Below, piece by piece: positions 28,246-35,568 of a stretch of 64,000 nucleotides of DNA. The stretch covers positions 1-64,000 of the forward strand of contig REDI01000050.1 in the NCBI GenBank assembly GCA_007693595.1, in the 5' to 3' direction. This DNA comes from Deltaproteobacteria bacterium. Its GTDB lineage: Bacteria; Myxococcota_A; UBA796; GCA-2862545. A program made the translations under genes and the position numbers. How positions within the stretch are numbered: position 1 is the first letter of the stretch; every line of letters starts with the position of its first letter. The notes under the pieces are model-generated. The model saw only the letters and a program-made list of their open reading frames with translations, was not told where the DNA came from and ran no database searches.

Positions 28246-29454
28246 TCACGAGAGCCGACCGGGACCATAGACCCCAAAGACCCCCTCGCCGATGCGGCGG
28301 GGGCTCCCGCCGACCAGGGGGACCTCCCACAACCCGACGGTGCGGTGCGGATCCCCGAAGCCCTCGATCCCGCCGGCGAGCAGCAGGTAGTCCCCCTCGG
28401 GATCAACCAGGGGATGGGACTGGGAGTATTGCTCGAAAAATCGAAGATAGAAGCCAAAGTCGCGCGTGGGATACATGTCGGCGAGGTGGCGGTTCCGTCC
28501 GTCGAGGCTGATCCGATGCCAGCGGATGAGGTTGCGGTCCGTGTCGACCTGGGCGGTGAGGAGCGCGCGGCCGTCGGGCGTCCAGAGGAAGGCCAGGCAG
28601 GGGTGATCAGCGACGGGGCTGACGGCTCCGGTGCGCCCGTCGATGATCGCTAAGTCGCGGTAGGGCGTGCCGTCACCGCCCGGAGCGACCGCGCGAGCCA
28701 CCCGCTGCCCGTCGGGGGAGGAGACGAAGGCGACGAGGCCGTGCAGGGTCTCGACGACCTCGGGCTCGTCGGCGCCCGATGGCTCGGCGAGCACCACCGA
28801 GGCGCTCGCCCCTTGCTGCAAGACGTACATCAGCCGATCCGCGACCCACACCGGGGCGCAGAAGTTGCCGGGATTCCCCGGCAGGATGGTCTTGTCGCGA
28901 CGCCCCTCGGGGTTCACGATCGACACGAGGCTCTGCCCGAGCTGCGGATCGCCGACGAAGGTGGCGAGGCGGTGGTCGACCCAGGTGAAGAAGAGGGGAG
29001 AGCCTTCGGCGAGGGTCTCGGCGGAGTCGGGTTGGTCCGAGTCGGCCACCGCGAGGTGCAGGCGATCGGCGCCCTCTTGCATGCGCTGTGTGAGGATCGC
29101 GATCTTTCGTCCGTCGGGGGACCAGAAGAGGTAGATCGGCAGCCGCTCCCCGAGCTCGCAGACCGCGACGCTGCCGATGCCGTCGACGTCGATGACGACG
29201 ACCTGAGAGGGGGCCTCCTCTTCCATGGCGAAGCAGGCGATCTGCCGACCATCGGGGGACCAGGTGGGCCAGGAGTGGCTGGCTTGCCCGCGCTCCGCGG
29301 TGTTCCACATGGCCCAGACCAAGCCCGGCTGCCCGCCGGCGGTCTGTGGCGAGAGGTTGCCTTCGCGATCGAGCACGTAGACCTGGCGCTCTCGATCGAT
29401 GAGGGCGATCTCGGCGCTGCGTACCTCGGGGGCCTGTTGGGGCTTAGATGGCAA
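28246..29454 (-). CDS. PD40/TolB-like beta-propeller protein, cytoplasmic
   Basis: 402 residues from a TTG at 29452-29454 preceded by GGAG at good spacing. Six to seven blades are marked by SPDGR/TPDGR turns (WSPDGRQIACF, WSPDGRKIAIL, TPDGRALLTA). There is no signal peptide, unlike periplasmic TolB. The TetR gene ends 11 bp upstream on the same strand, so the two are probably one transcript. No enzymatic motif is seen. A protein-binding or ligand-sensing propeller is the most that can be said. Confidence 0.8.
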   Translation of the reverse strand: MPSKPQQAPEVRSAEIALIDRERQVYVLDREGNLSPQTAGGQPGLVWAMWNTAERGQASHSWPTWSPDGRQIACFAMEEEAPSQVVVIDVDGIGSVAVCELGERLPIYLFWSPDGRKIAILTQRMQEGADRLHLAVADSDQPDSAETLAEGSPLFFTWVDHRLATFVGDPQLGQSLVSIVNPEGRRDKTILPGNPGNFCAPVWVADRLMYVLQQGASASVVLAEPSGADEPEVVETLHGLVAFVSSPDGQRVARAVAPGGDGTPYRDLAIIDGRTGAVSPVADHPCLAFLWTPDGRALLTAQVDTDRNLIRWHRISLDGRNRHLADMYPTRDFGFYLRFFEQYSQSHPLVDPEGDYLLLAGGIEGFGDPHRTVGLWEVPLVGGSPRRIGEGVFGVYGPGRLS

Positions 29455-29465
29455 GGACGCTCCAG

Positions 29466-30059
29466 TCAGTTCGCGAGGATGCCGTGCAAGATAGTGCCGA
29501 TCCCGGCGGATCCGAGGCGGTCGGGATCGGGGCGAATGCCGATGGCGGCCTGGCCGGCGAGGCCATCGATCATGGCCTTGAACAACATGGCTGAGGCCAT
29601 CGGGTCGTGCTGGCGAAAGGTGCCCTCGGCCATGCCTTGAGCGAGGATGCGGGTGGTGGCGTCGACGAAGCGCTGGTGGGTGGCGGCGAGCTCCTCTTGG
29701 ATCTCTTCGTCACGGATCGCAGCCTCGGAGCTCAGAAGGAAGAAGCGCGGTGGGGTCTTTAGTCCGGCGAAGTATTGGATGTATTGCTGACCCAAGTCCA
29801 GCAGCTTGACCTGGGCGGGGCGGTCGTCGTGCTCGGCTTCTTCGAGGAAGGAGTAGGTGGCTTCTTGCTCTTCGCGGACGAGGGACAAAAAGAGCTCCCG
29901 CTTGCTCGCGTAGTAGAAGTAGACCGCGCCCTTCGAGAGCCCAGCGCGCTTGGCGATGTCTTCGACGCGTGCGGCGAGGAAGCCGCGCTCGACGAAGACG
30001 GCGCGAGCGGCTCGCTGGATCTGAGCGCGTCGGTCGGCTTCGGATTGGTGCTTGGTCAT
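29466..30059 (-). CDS. TetR-family transcriptional regulator
   Basis: 197 residues from the ATG at 30057-30059. The N-terminal helix-turn-helix is classic: IQRAARAVFVERGFLAARVEDIAKRAGLSKGAVYFYYASKRELF. The C-terminal ligand domain is helical and resembles the TetR_C group (MFKAMIDGLAGQAAIG). It is divergent from the START-domain gene across 109 bp and likely cotranscribed with the propeller gene. Autoregulation and control of the divergent gene are the usual pattern; the ligand is unknown. Confidence 0.93.
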   Translation of the reverse strand: MTKHQSEADRRAQIQRAARAVFVERGFLAARVEDIAKRAGLSKGAVYFYYASKRELFLSLVREEQEATYSFLEEAEHDDRPAQVKLLDLGQQYIQYFAGLKTPPRFFLLSSEAAIRDEEIQEELAATHQRFVDATTRILAQGMAEGTFRQHDPMASAMLFKAMIDGLAGQAAIGIRPDPDRLGSAGIGTILHGILAN

Positions 30060-30087
30060 GGCGCCTCGGGGCGTAGCCTTCGCAGGT

Positions 30088-30103
30088 CCGTACCGTAGCA
30101 CGG
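30088..30103. promoter_or_regulatory. Possible TetR operator (CCGT-N8-ACGG)
   Basis: An interrupted dyad CCGT-N8-ACGG lies in the 109-bp divergent gap between the TetR and START-domain genes, about 30 bp from the regulator start. TetR proteins usually bind short dyads in such gaps. The arms are only 4 bp, so it could be chance. Confidence 0.28.
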
Positions 30104-30168
30104 GCGCACGGCGCGGGGGGCGCGGTTCGTGGACGGCAGGGAAGGGGGCGCGCGGGTCGCGGGTCGTT

Positions 30169-30909
30169 ATGGGGATCGTCGGATCGGAGGTGTACGTGCT
30201 GGTGTTGCTGCTCTCGGTGTGGGCTCAGGCTGACGTACCGGACCTCGCCCCCATCATCGAGCGCGTGGAGCCGCTGCGCGCCAAGCGTCGGGGGGCCAAC
30301 CCGCCTCCCATCCCCCCCGAGACCTACGCCAAGGTCCAGTCGGGTCAGACGGTGACCAGCCTCGACAAGGTCGAAGGGGTCGAGCTCAAGGTCGCGTGGG
30401 GCGTGACGGCGGTGCCCCACCCGATCCAGCGGGTGTGGTCCGCGATCAACGACTTCAGCGACCGCACCGACTACAGCAAGGTCGAGTTCTCGGAGGTCCA
30501 GCAAGGGGAGCACTGTGGCTCGGGTCGTCAAGTCTTTCAGTACCTTCCGATTGGCTTTCCGGTGAGCGACCGCTGGTGGGTCTCGACCCTGCGGATCAAC
30601 GACGACCTCGCCCAGGCCAGCGAAGGCAGCGTGCGCGAGCTTTACTTTCGTGCGAGCACCGAGCCCGAGATGCTCAAGACCGAGGCGGCGCGTCAGAAGG
30701 CCGAGAGCGGCGTGCCTGTGGGCTTCTCGGAGGGGGCCTGGCTGCTGATCGCGGCGGGCGACGCACACACCATCGTCGAATACCACGCCTCCAGCGATCC
30801 GGGCGGAACGGTGCCGACCTCCTTCGCCAACGCCTTCGCGACCGGAGGGGTCAAGTCTACTCTCGAGGCGGTCATCAAGCTGGCAGGGGCGGATCCTCGC
30901 TGCCCGTGA
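30169..30909 (+). CDS. Exported START/SRPBCC-domain protein
   Basis: 246 residues from the ATG at 30169, chosen because it opens a signal peptide (VYVLVLLLSVWAQA-D). The mature protein has a START/SRPBCC helix-grip fold pattern: WGVTAVPHPIQRVWSAINDFSDRTDYSKVEFSEV, a central FPVSDRWWVSTLRI strand pair and a long C-terminal helix (SFANAFATGGVKSTLEAVIKLA). The family binds hydrophobic ligands such as lipids or polyketides. It is divergent from the TetR gene, which may control it. Its last 35 bp overlap the end of the convergent gene. Confidence 0.78.
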   Translation: MGIVGSEVYVLVLLLSVWAQADVPDLAPIIERVEPLRAKRRGANPPPIPPETYAKVQSGQTVTSLDKVEGVELKVAWGVTAVPHPIQRVWSAINDFSDRTDYSKVEFSEVQQGEHCGSGRQVFQYLPIGFPVSDRWWVSTLRINDDLAQASEGSVRELYFRASTEPEMLKTEAARQKAESGVPVGFSEGAWLLIAAGDAHTIVEYHASSDPGGTVPTSFANAFATGGVKSTLEAVIKLAGADPRCP

Positions 30910-31957
30910 TGCGTGGGCTCAGGTGGCGCGCCATGGGGGGGGGAAGCTCACCGTAGGCGATCCGAGCGTCGCGCAAGGCCAGGGCCAGGCTCTCGGGCAG
31001 GTCACCGGGCTCCAGGTGGCGCAGGAGGAACCAGACCAGGTTGGCCCCCTCCGGGAGGTGCACGTGGTGAACTTGATGGCTCAGGGGGGCGCTCGGCCCC
31101 TGTCTGCCCGCGAGGCTCGAAGGCAGGCCGAGGCGTAGCCCTCCCTCGAAGTCCCAGATCACGACCGGGAGCTGGATCCTCTCCGCAGGCTCATCGTCCA
31201 GGCTCAGGGCGCGGTAGCTCCGCTCCGCTCGCCCCCCGCCCGCGGTGCGCAGCGGACCCTGCTCGCCGTCAGGAGCCGTCCACGCCGAGGCCGTCAGTCG
31301 GATCAGGCCGTCGCAGGGGTCGGAGTGGTGACCCATGAAGTTCATGGGCGGATCGGAGCCTCGCCAGACACGCGCGGCGGCACCCTCGAAGCTTGACGGG
31401 GGGAGGTGCGCCAGCAGGTAGCGGAGGCCACGGCCGTCGTAGTCGGGCAGGATCTGTCGGACGAGACGGTCGGGAGGGGCGAGCCCCCGGATCAGGTTTG
31501 GACGCCCGCCCAGCATGGGCTGGAGCGCGTCGAGATCCGTGGCGTGGACGGGCCAGGTCTGGCTCTGGGTGTGGATCCGTACCGCGAGGAGCACGTCGTG
31601 GGCGCCGTAGAGGGTCACCACCACATCGTCGAGCCCCCGCCCGCGCCGAAACCCGATCCCGGCGGTCTCGACGTCGTTCAGGTCCACCTCGTGCGCGTGG
31701 CCCGTTTTGCGATCGACGATCTTGACCTGATGACCCGCGAGCCGTACCGAGATCGGGCGGTCGCCTCGGAGCCAGAAGATCCCCTCGTACAGGATGACGG
31801 CCACGACCAGCGGGAGGGGTACCCAGACCCAGGCGCTCAGCCACACGAGGATCGCGCCGCCGACCAACCCAAGGCCGATCAGCACCGCCCGCACCAGCGG
31901 GCGCCAGACCCGATCGAGGCGCTCGGGCACCCCCCAGAGCTGCACCGCCTCGGACAT
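30875..31957 (-). CDS. Membrane protein with two transmembrane helices and a PH-like cytoplasmic region
   Basis: 360 residues from the ATG at 31955-31957. Two hydrophobic helices (about 20-65: LIGLGLVGGAILVWLSAWVWVPLPLVVAVILYEGIF) are followed by a beta-rich region (about 70-140) resembling bacterial PH-like domains and a long unassigned C-terminus. The start codon overlaps the stop of the upstream rhomboid-like gene (TGATG), indicating translational coupling. The 3' end overlaps the convergent START gene by 35 bp. Function unknown. Confidence 0.75.
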   Translation of the reverse strand: MSEAVQLWGVPERLDRVWRPLVRAVLIGLGLVGGAILVWLSAWVWVPLPLVVAVILYEGIFWLRGDRPISVRLAGHQVKIVDRKTGHAHEVDLNDVETAGIGFRRGRGLDDVVVTLYGAHDVLLAVRIHTQSQTWPVHATDLDALQPMLGGRPNLIRGLAPPDRLVRQILPDYDGRGLRYLLAHLPPSSFEGAAARVWRGSDPPMNFMGHHSDPCDGLIRLTASAWTAPDGEQGPLRTAGGGRAERSYRALSLDDEPAERIQLPVVIWDFEGGLRLGLPSSLAGRQGPSAPLSHQVHHVHLPEGANLVWFLLRHLEPGDLPESLALALRDARIAYGELPPPMARHLSPRITGSEDPPLPA

Positions 31958-32715
31958 CAGTGCCAGACGTCGTCGTCGGGACCTCTCTGGCCCCACTGCT
32001 TGCCGCCTTCGTACACCTTGAAGCGCACATCGCGCTCGATACGCTTGCCAGCTCGTTTATAGCGGCGCTGGTTCGCGCCGGGGCCGAGGAGGAAGTACCA
32101 CGCGACGATCCCGAGCAGGGCGCCGAAGCGGTCGACGCTCTGCACGCCCGGCTGGGCCAGGAAGCCGAGCACGACAAAGCCGACCGTCAGCCAGAGGACC
32201 CAGCGTGCCTTGATCGGCAGCACGAAGAAGAGGTTGATGTTGGCGTTGGGCAGGGCGAGTCCGAAGAGGGCCACGATCGCGACCATGAAGGGGTGCCAGC
32301 CCATCGCGGCGCCGCTCATCCAGCGTACGCTCGCGGTGATCTCGAGGGCGGCGGCGAGGTGTGTGAGCCCGAGCCAGGCCAGACCGGACAGCGCGCAGCC
32401 CACCACGACGAAGAGGGCGCCGGTGAGGAGCTGCTTGCGGGTGAAGCGATCGATGAGCCAAGGCAGGAAGAAGTAGAGCACCACGAGGTCGAGCAGGACC
32501 CGAAAGAGCTCGTTGCCCTGTATGAGTAAGCGGGTCACCGGCTGATAGAGAAGCGAGAGATCGAGGCTGGGGGTATAAGCCAGCAGAAGGTAGACCTGCG
32601 AGGGATCGGACAAGACGAAGTTGACGAGGACCATCTCGGCGACCCAGACCATGAGCAGGGTCCCCAGCACCCGGATCAGCCAGGGCTGAAGTGGGGGGAG
32701 CTGCATTGCGCCCAT
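31957..32715 (-). CDS. Rhomboid-like polytopic membrane protein, apparently without the catalytic serine
   Basis: Candidate starts are ATGs at 32742, 32715 and 32706; none has a clear ribosome binding site, and I take 32715. About six hydrophobic segments occur over 252 residues. The order of features resembles rhomboids: the LLLQPVTRLLIQGNELFRVLLDLVVLYFF region, WMSGAAMG where GxSG would be, then LALPNANINLFFVLPIKARWVLW. The catalytic Ser position is Ala/Met, so an inactive iRhom-like or structural homologue is suggested. It is coupled to the downstream PH-like gene. The C-terminus is basic and cytoplasmic. Confidence 0.68.
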   Translation of the reverse strand: MGAMQLPPLQPWLIRVLGTLLMVWVAEMVLVNFVLSDPSQVYLLLAYTPSLDLSLLYQPVTRLLIQGNELFRVLLDLVVLYFFLPWLIDRFTRKQLLTGALFVVVGCALSGLAWLGLTHLAAALEITASVRWMSGAAMGWHPFMVAIVALFGLALPNANINLFFVLPIKARWVLWLTVGFVVLGFLAQPGVQSVDRFGALLGIVAWYFLLGPGANQRRYKRAGKRIERDVRFKVYEGGKQWGQRGPDDDVWH

Positions 32716-32918
32716 CGTTGGCGGTCGACGTCCACGAGCCATGTGTCGGGCTAACGGCGCGACCGCAGGGGTACAAGGGCAGCGCGTCCTCTTCGGGCGC
32801 CTGCGCCCTGCAGAGACTTGGGCGGGAGGGGGTAGACACGCCAGTCAAGACTGTCGTACCCTACGGGCGTGTCAAGGGGGTGGTCGAACCATGCTGCCCT
32901 CCGAGGAGGCCACGCTCC

Positions 32919-34634
32919 GTGTCCGTTTCCTATCGCATCGAGGTCGTCGAAGGTCCCCGACGAGGCGACTCCTTCCCCCTCAAGAAGCGTAACGGCCTGA
33001 CCTTTGGCCGTGGCAAGGGCACGGTCGACATGCTCGACCCCCAGGTCAGTACCCGCCAGTGTTCCGTGGAGTGGAGCGAGGGCCAGTTCGTGGTGCGCGA
33101 CCTCAACTCGGCCGGTGGCACGAGGGTCGAAGGCGTCGATGTCGGCGAGGAGCCGGTCGCGCTGCTCCCCAATGGCTCGATCAGCATCGGCGAGTCGGTC
33201 TTGCGGCTTCGAGAGCAGCGCGCGCTGCTCCCCCAGTGGGTCTACTGGGTGGCGCTCGTCGTGCTGCTCATCTCGGTCCCTGGGTTTCTTCGAACCCTCG
33301 TCGACATCAGCCTGTGGGACAAGATGGTCCCGCTCATCGATGCGCCCAACCCGGTCATGGGGCACGGGGGCAAGCCGGTCAACCCGGCAGGGGACCCTCG
33401 AAAGGTGCCTCTCGATCGCTGCTTCATGCGCGAAGTCGGATCGGCAGGCGACGGATTTCGCATCCGCCGGGTGACGGACTGGGATGGCGACGGGGTGGGT
33501 GAGATCTGGGTTGAGGGCGATACCTGGGAGCGGGTCTATACGTTCGATACCCGCGGCAACTGGGTCCTGTTAGGCGAGATCCCCTCCGGCTGCCAGAACT
33601 CCGAGGGATCGGGCTTTCGGGATCTGCACTGTGGGAACAGGCTCTACCGTTTCCGTCCTGGCCTGCCCTTCCAGCCGGGGCAGGATCGCTGTGCGGTGGG
33701 TTCGAACAAGGGTCGCTACGAGCTGAGCCGGATGTCGGGGGCGGTCGTCTGGCTACCCAGTCAGGGCCAGACCCTCGCTCACCCTCAGCCTTATCAGTTT
33801 GGGATCCGATCCCGTCAAGACCTCGCCGCCTGGCTCGGTGAGCGCAATATCGACGGCCAGGTTCACTTCATCGTCTGCGAAGACATGTTCCCCGGTCTCG
33901 GGGCCCAGGTGCTCACCTCCGACGGCCGCATCGAGCGACTGCAGCCCGGCTGTACCAATACGCTGCACGTCGGGGGTGGGCGTTCGCGCGATTACGAAGG
34001 TCGGCCCTATGCGGTGGCCTTCACCGAAACGGGGCATCGTCTGCTCGCCGAGCAGATGGGGGTCTTCCTCGGCGGCTCCGAGATGGGGCACTTTCAGAAC
34101 CGCGAGCAGCGAGCCTGGTGGACGTCCCTGTCCTCCTTGCCGTCTTGGCACGGCGCGAGCTTTATCGTGTTCACCCCCGCGCCCACGGCTTCGACCCGCT
34201 TCTTCAACCCTATCCCCCCTGAAGATCCACGACTTCAGGTGCGCCCCTTCCACCGACTCGGAGGCCTGAGCGTGCCGGGTCGGCTCCGGGCTTCGGTCTG
34301 GCGGTGGACCGAGAGCGGCACGGTCCTCCAGACCGCCTGCGGCCAGTACGTCAAGATCGACCCCATGGACTGGCGCTGCGGTCCCCCCTGCGTGCGAGGG
34401 CGCACACCCTTTCTGAAGATCTCTCAGGTCAACGGTCCCAACTGGGAGGTCCCCTATCAGCAGGCGCGCGGCCTCCGCCTCCGGGGTGCGGGCATCGAGC
34501 TCGAGGTCGATGTGCAGACCGCTCCGAGCGGCTACGTCACGCAGGCGGTCGCAGCGAGCGTGGCCGTGCGCGACAACGACGTGTGCGCGGGGAGCCCCAT
34601 CTTCCAGGGCCCCGAGGTCAAGCCGCTACAGTAG
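32919..34634 (+). CDS. FHA-domain protein with one transmembrane helix and a large C-terminal domain
   Basis: I start at the GTG at 32919-32921, which has GAGGAGG 9 nt upstream; the longer ORF upstream is not FHA-like. It has 571 residues. Residues about 1-90 form an FHA domain (LTFGRGKGTVDMLDPQVSTRQCSVEW, VVRDLNSAGGTRVEG, GSISIGESVLRL) that binds phosphothreonine; the usual His of SRxH is Gln-Cys here. A single helix (WVYWVALVVLLISVPGFL) follows. The outside region begins with FG-GAP-like repeats (VTDWDGDGVGEIWVEGD) and has many Cys. It may couple Ser/Thr-kinase signalling to the envelope. It is divergent from the rhomboid-like gene. Confidence 0.83.
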   Translation: MSVSYRIEVVEGPRRGDSFPLKKRNGLTFGRGKGTVDMLDPQVSTRQCSVEWSEGQFVVRDLNSAGGTRVEGVDVGEEPVALLPNGSISIGESVLRLREQRALLPQWVYWVALVVLLISVPGFLRTLVDISLWDKMVPLIDAPNPVMGHGGKPVNPAGDPRKVPLDRCFMREVGSAGDGFRIRRVTDWDGDGVGEIWVEGDTWERVYTFDTRGNWVLLGEIPSGCQNSEGSGFRDLHCGNRLYRFRPGLPFQPGQDRCAVGSNKGRYELSRMSGAVVWLPSQGQTLAHPQPYQFGIRSRQDLAAWLGERNIDGQVHFIVCEDMFPGLGAQVLTSDGRIERLQPGCTNTLHVGGGRSRDYEGRPYAVAFTETGHRLLAEQMGVFLGGSEMGHFQNREQRAWWTSLSSLPSWHGASFIVFTPAPTASTRFFNPIPPEDPRLQVRPFHRLGGLSVPGRLRASVWRWTESGTVLQTACGQYVKIDPMDWRCGPPCVRGRTPFLKISQVNGPNWEVPYQQARGLRLRGAGIELEVDVQTAPSGYVTQAVAASVAVRDNDVCAGSPIFQGPEVKPLQ

Positions 34635-34721
34635 GCGGTGGAGCCCCCGGAGACCTTCGACCGACTGCCTTGGGGGTCGGGCCATGATCCGTCGCGTGGC
34701 GGGCCGGGCTGAGGCGTTGAC

Positions 34722-35354
34722 TCAGAGAGCGCGCCAGACTCCGACCGCGCGGCCGATGATACGGACCTCGCCCGACTCGGCGCTCACGAGGATGGGCTCC
34801 ATCTGACTGTTCGAGGGCTGAAGTCGGAGCTTGTTGCCCTCGCGAAAGACACGCTTGAGCGTTGTCTCTTCTTCGACGAGCACCACGGCGATCTCGCCCC
34901 GATGGACGTGCTCGCACCGCTGGACCAGCACGGTGTCCCCGTCGAAGATGCCGTCTTCGATCATGGAGTCGCCGTGCACCTTGAGGGCGAAGACGTCGCC
35001 GCCTCGGGGGAGCAGGCGCTGGTCGAAGCGTAGTGTGCCTTGGGTGTCTTCGACGGCGGCGTGCAGGCTGCCCGCCGCGACCCGGCCGACCAGAGGCACC
35101 CCGACGACCCCATCGCCCGAGAGGGAGGAGACGGCACGGTCGGTGAGCCGAATGGAGCGTGACGCGCCCCGCCCCCCCACGCGCTCCACGTAGCCTTTTC
35201 GCTCGAGCGCTTTGATGTGGTCGCTCACCCCGTTGGTGGAGTTGATCCCCATGGCCGACGCGATCTCGCGGTAGCTGGGGCACACCCCCGTCTGGTCGAA
35301 GGCGGCGCGCAGGATGTCGAGGAGCTGCTGCTGGCGGGAGGAGAGGTCGCTCAT
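34722..35354 (-). CDS. lexA: SOS regulator LexA
   Basis: 210 residues from the ATG at 35352-35354. The N-terminal winged helix (LLDILRAAFDQTGVCPSYREIASAMG) binds DNA. The C-terminal S24 domain has the self-cleavage site Ala94-Gly95 (RVAAGSL), nucleophile Ser130 (HGDSMIEDGI) and Lys167 (TTLKRVF). All residues needed for RecA-stimulated autocleavage are present. The promoter carries an overlapping SOS-box-like dyad, so autoregulation is expected. It converges on the FHA gene with an 87-bp gap. Confidence 0.96.
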   Translation of the reverse strand: MSDLSSRQQQLLDILRAAFDQTGVCPSYREIASAMGINSTNGVSDHIKALERKGYVERVGGRGASRSIRLTDRAVSSLSGDGVVGVPLVGRVAAGSLHAAVEDTQGTLRFDQRLLPRGGDVFALKVHGDSMIEDGIFDGDTVLVQRCEHVHRGEIAVVLVEEETTLKRVFREGNKLRLQPSNSQMEPILVSAESGEVRIIGRAVGVWRAL

Positions 35355-35377
35355 GGTCTGGTCCGGGTGGAGGTGAT

Positions 35378-35418
35378 CTGGACATGCGTACAGTATGCGG
35401 AGCCACGCTCCCCGTCAA
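35378..35418 (-). promoter_or_regulatory. lexA promoter with overlapping SOS box
   Basis: Minus strand TTGACG (35413-35418; 5 of 6), a 17-bp spacer and TACTGT (35390-35395). The dyad CTG-N-AC-N4-GT-N-CAG (35378-35393) covers part of the -10 and the predicted start site, close to the E. coli CTG-N10-CAG rule. It lies 23 bp before the lexA ATG. LexA bound there would block its own transcription. Confidence 0.75.
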
Positions 35419-35568
35419 GGGGGCGACTCGAGGCTCCGCAGGTCAAAGGCGGTCACCGAGGTGCACTGGGGGGCGGGCCGTGCGTTATGATCTCGGCGTC
35501 TGGGCAGCACGGCCTGCAAAGGAGCGTCCATCTCCGAGGTCCCCCCCGAGCTCGTAGCCATTCGCGGC

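Noticed and set aside
32865-32870. TTGACA on the minus strand before the rhomboid-like gene
   Set aside because: The spacing gives AGTCTT as -10, only 2 of 6 matches.
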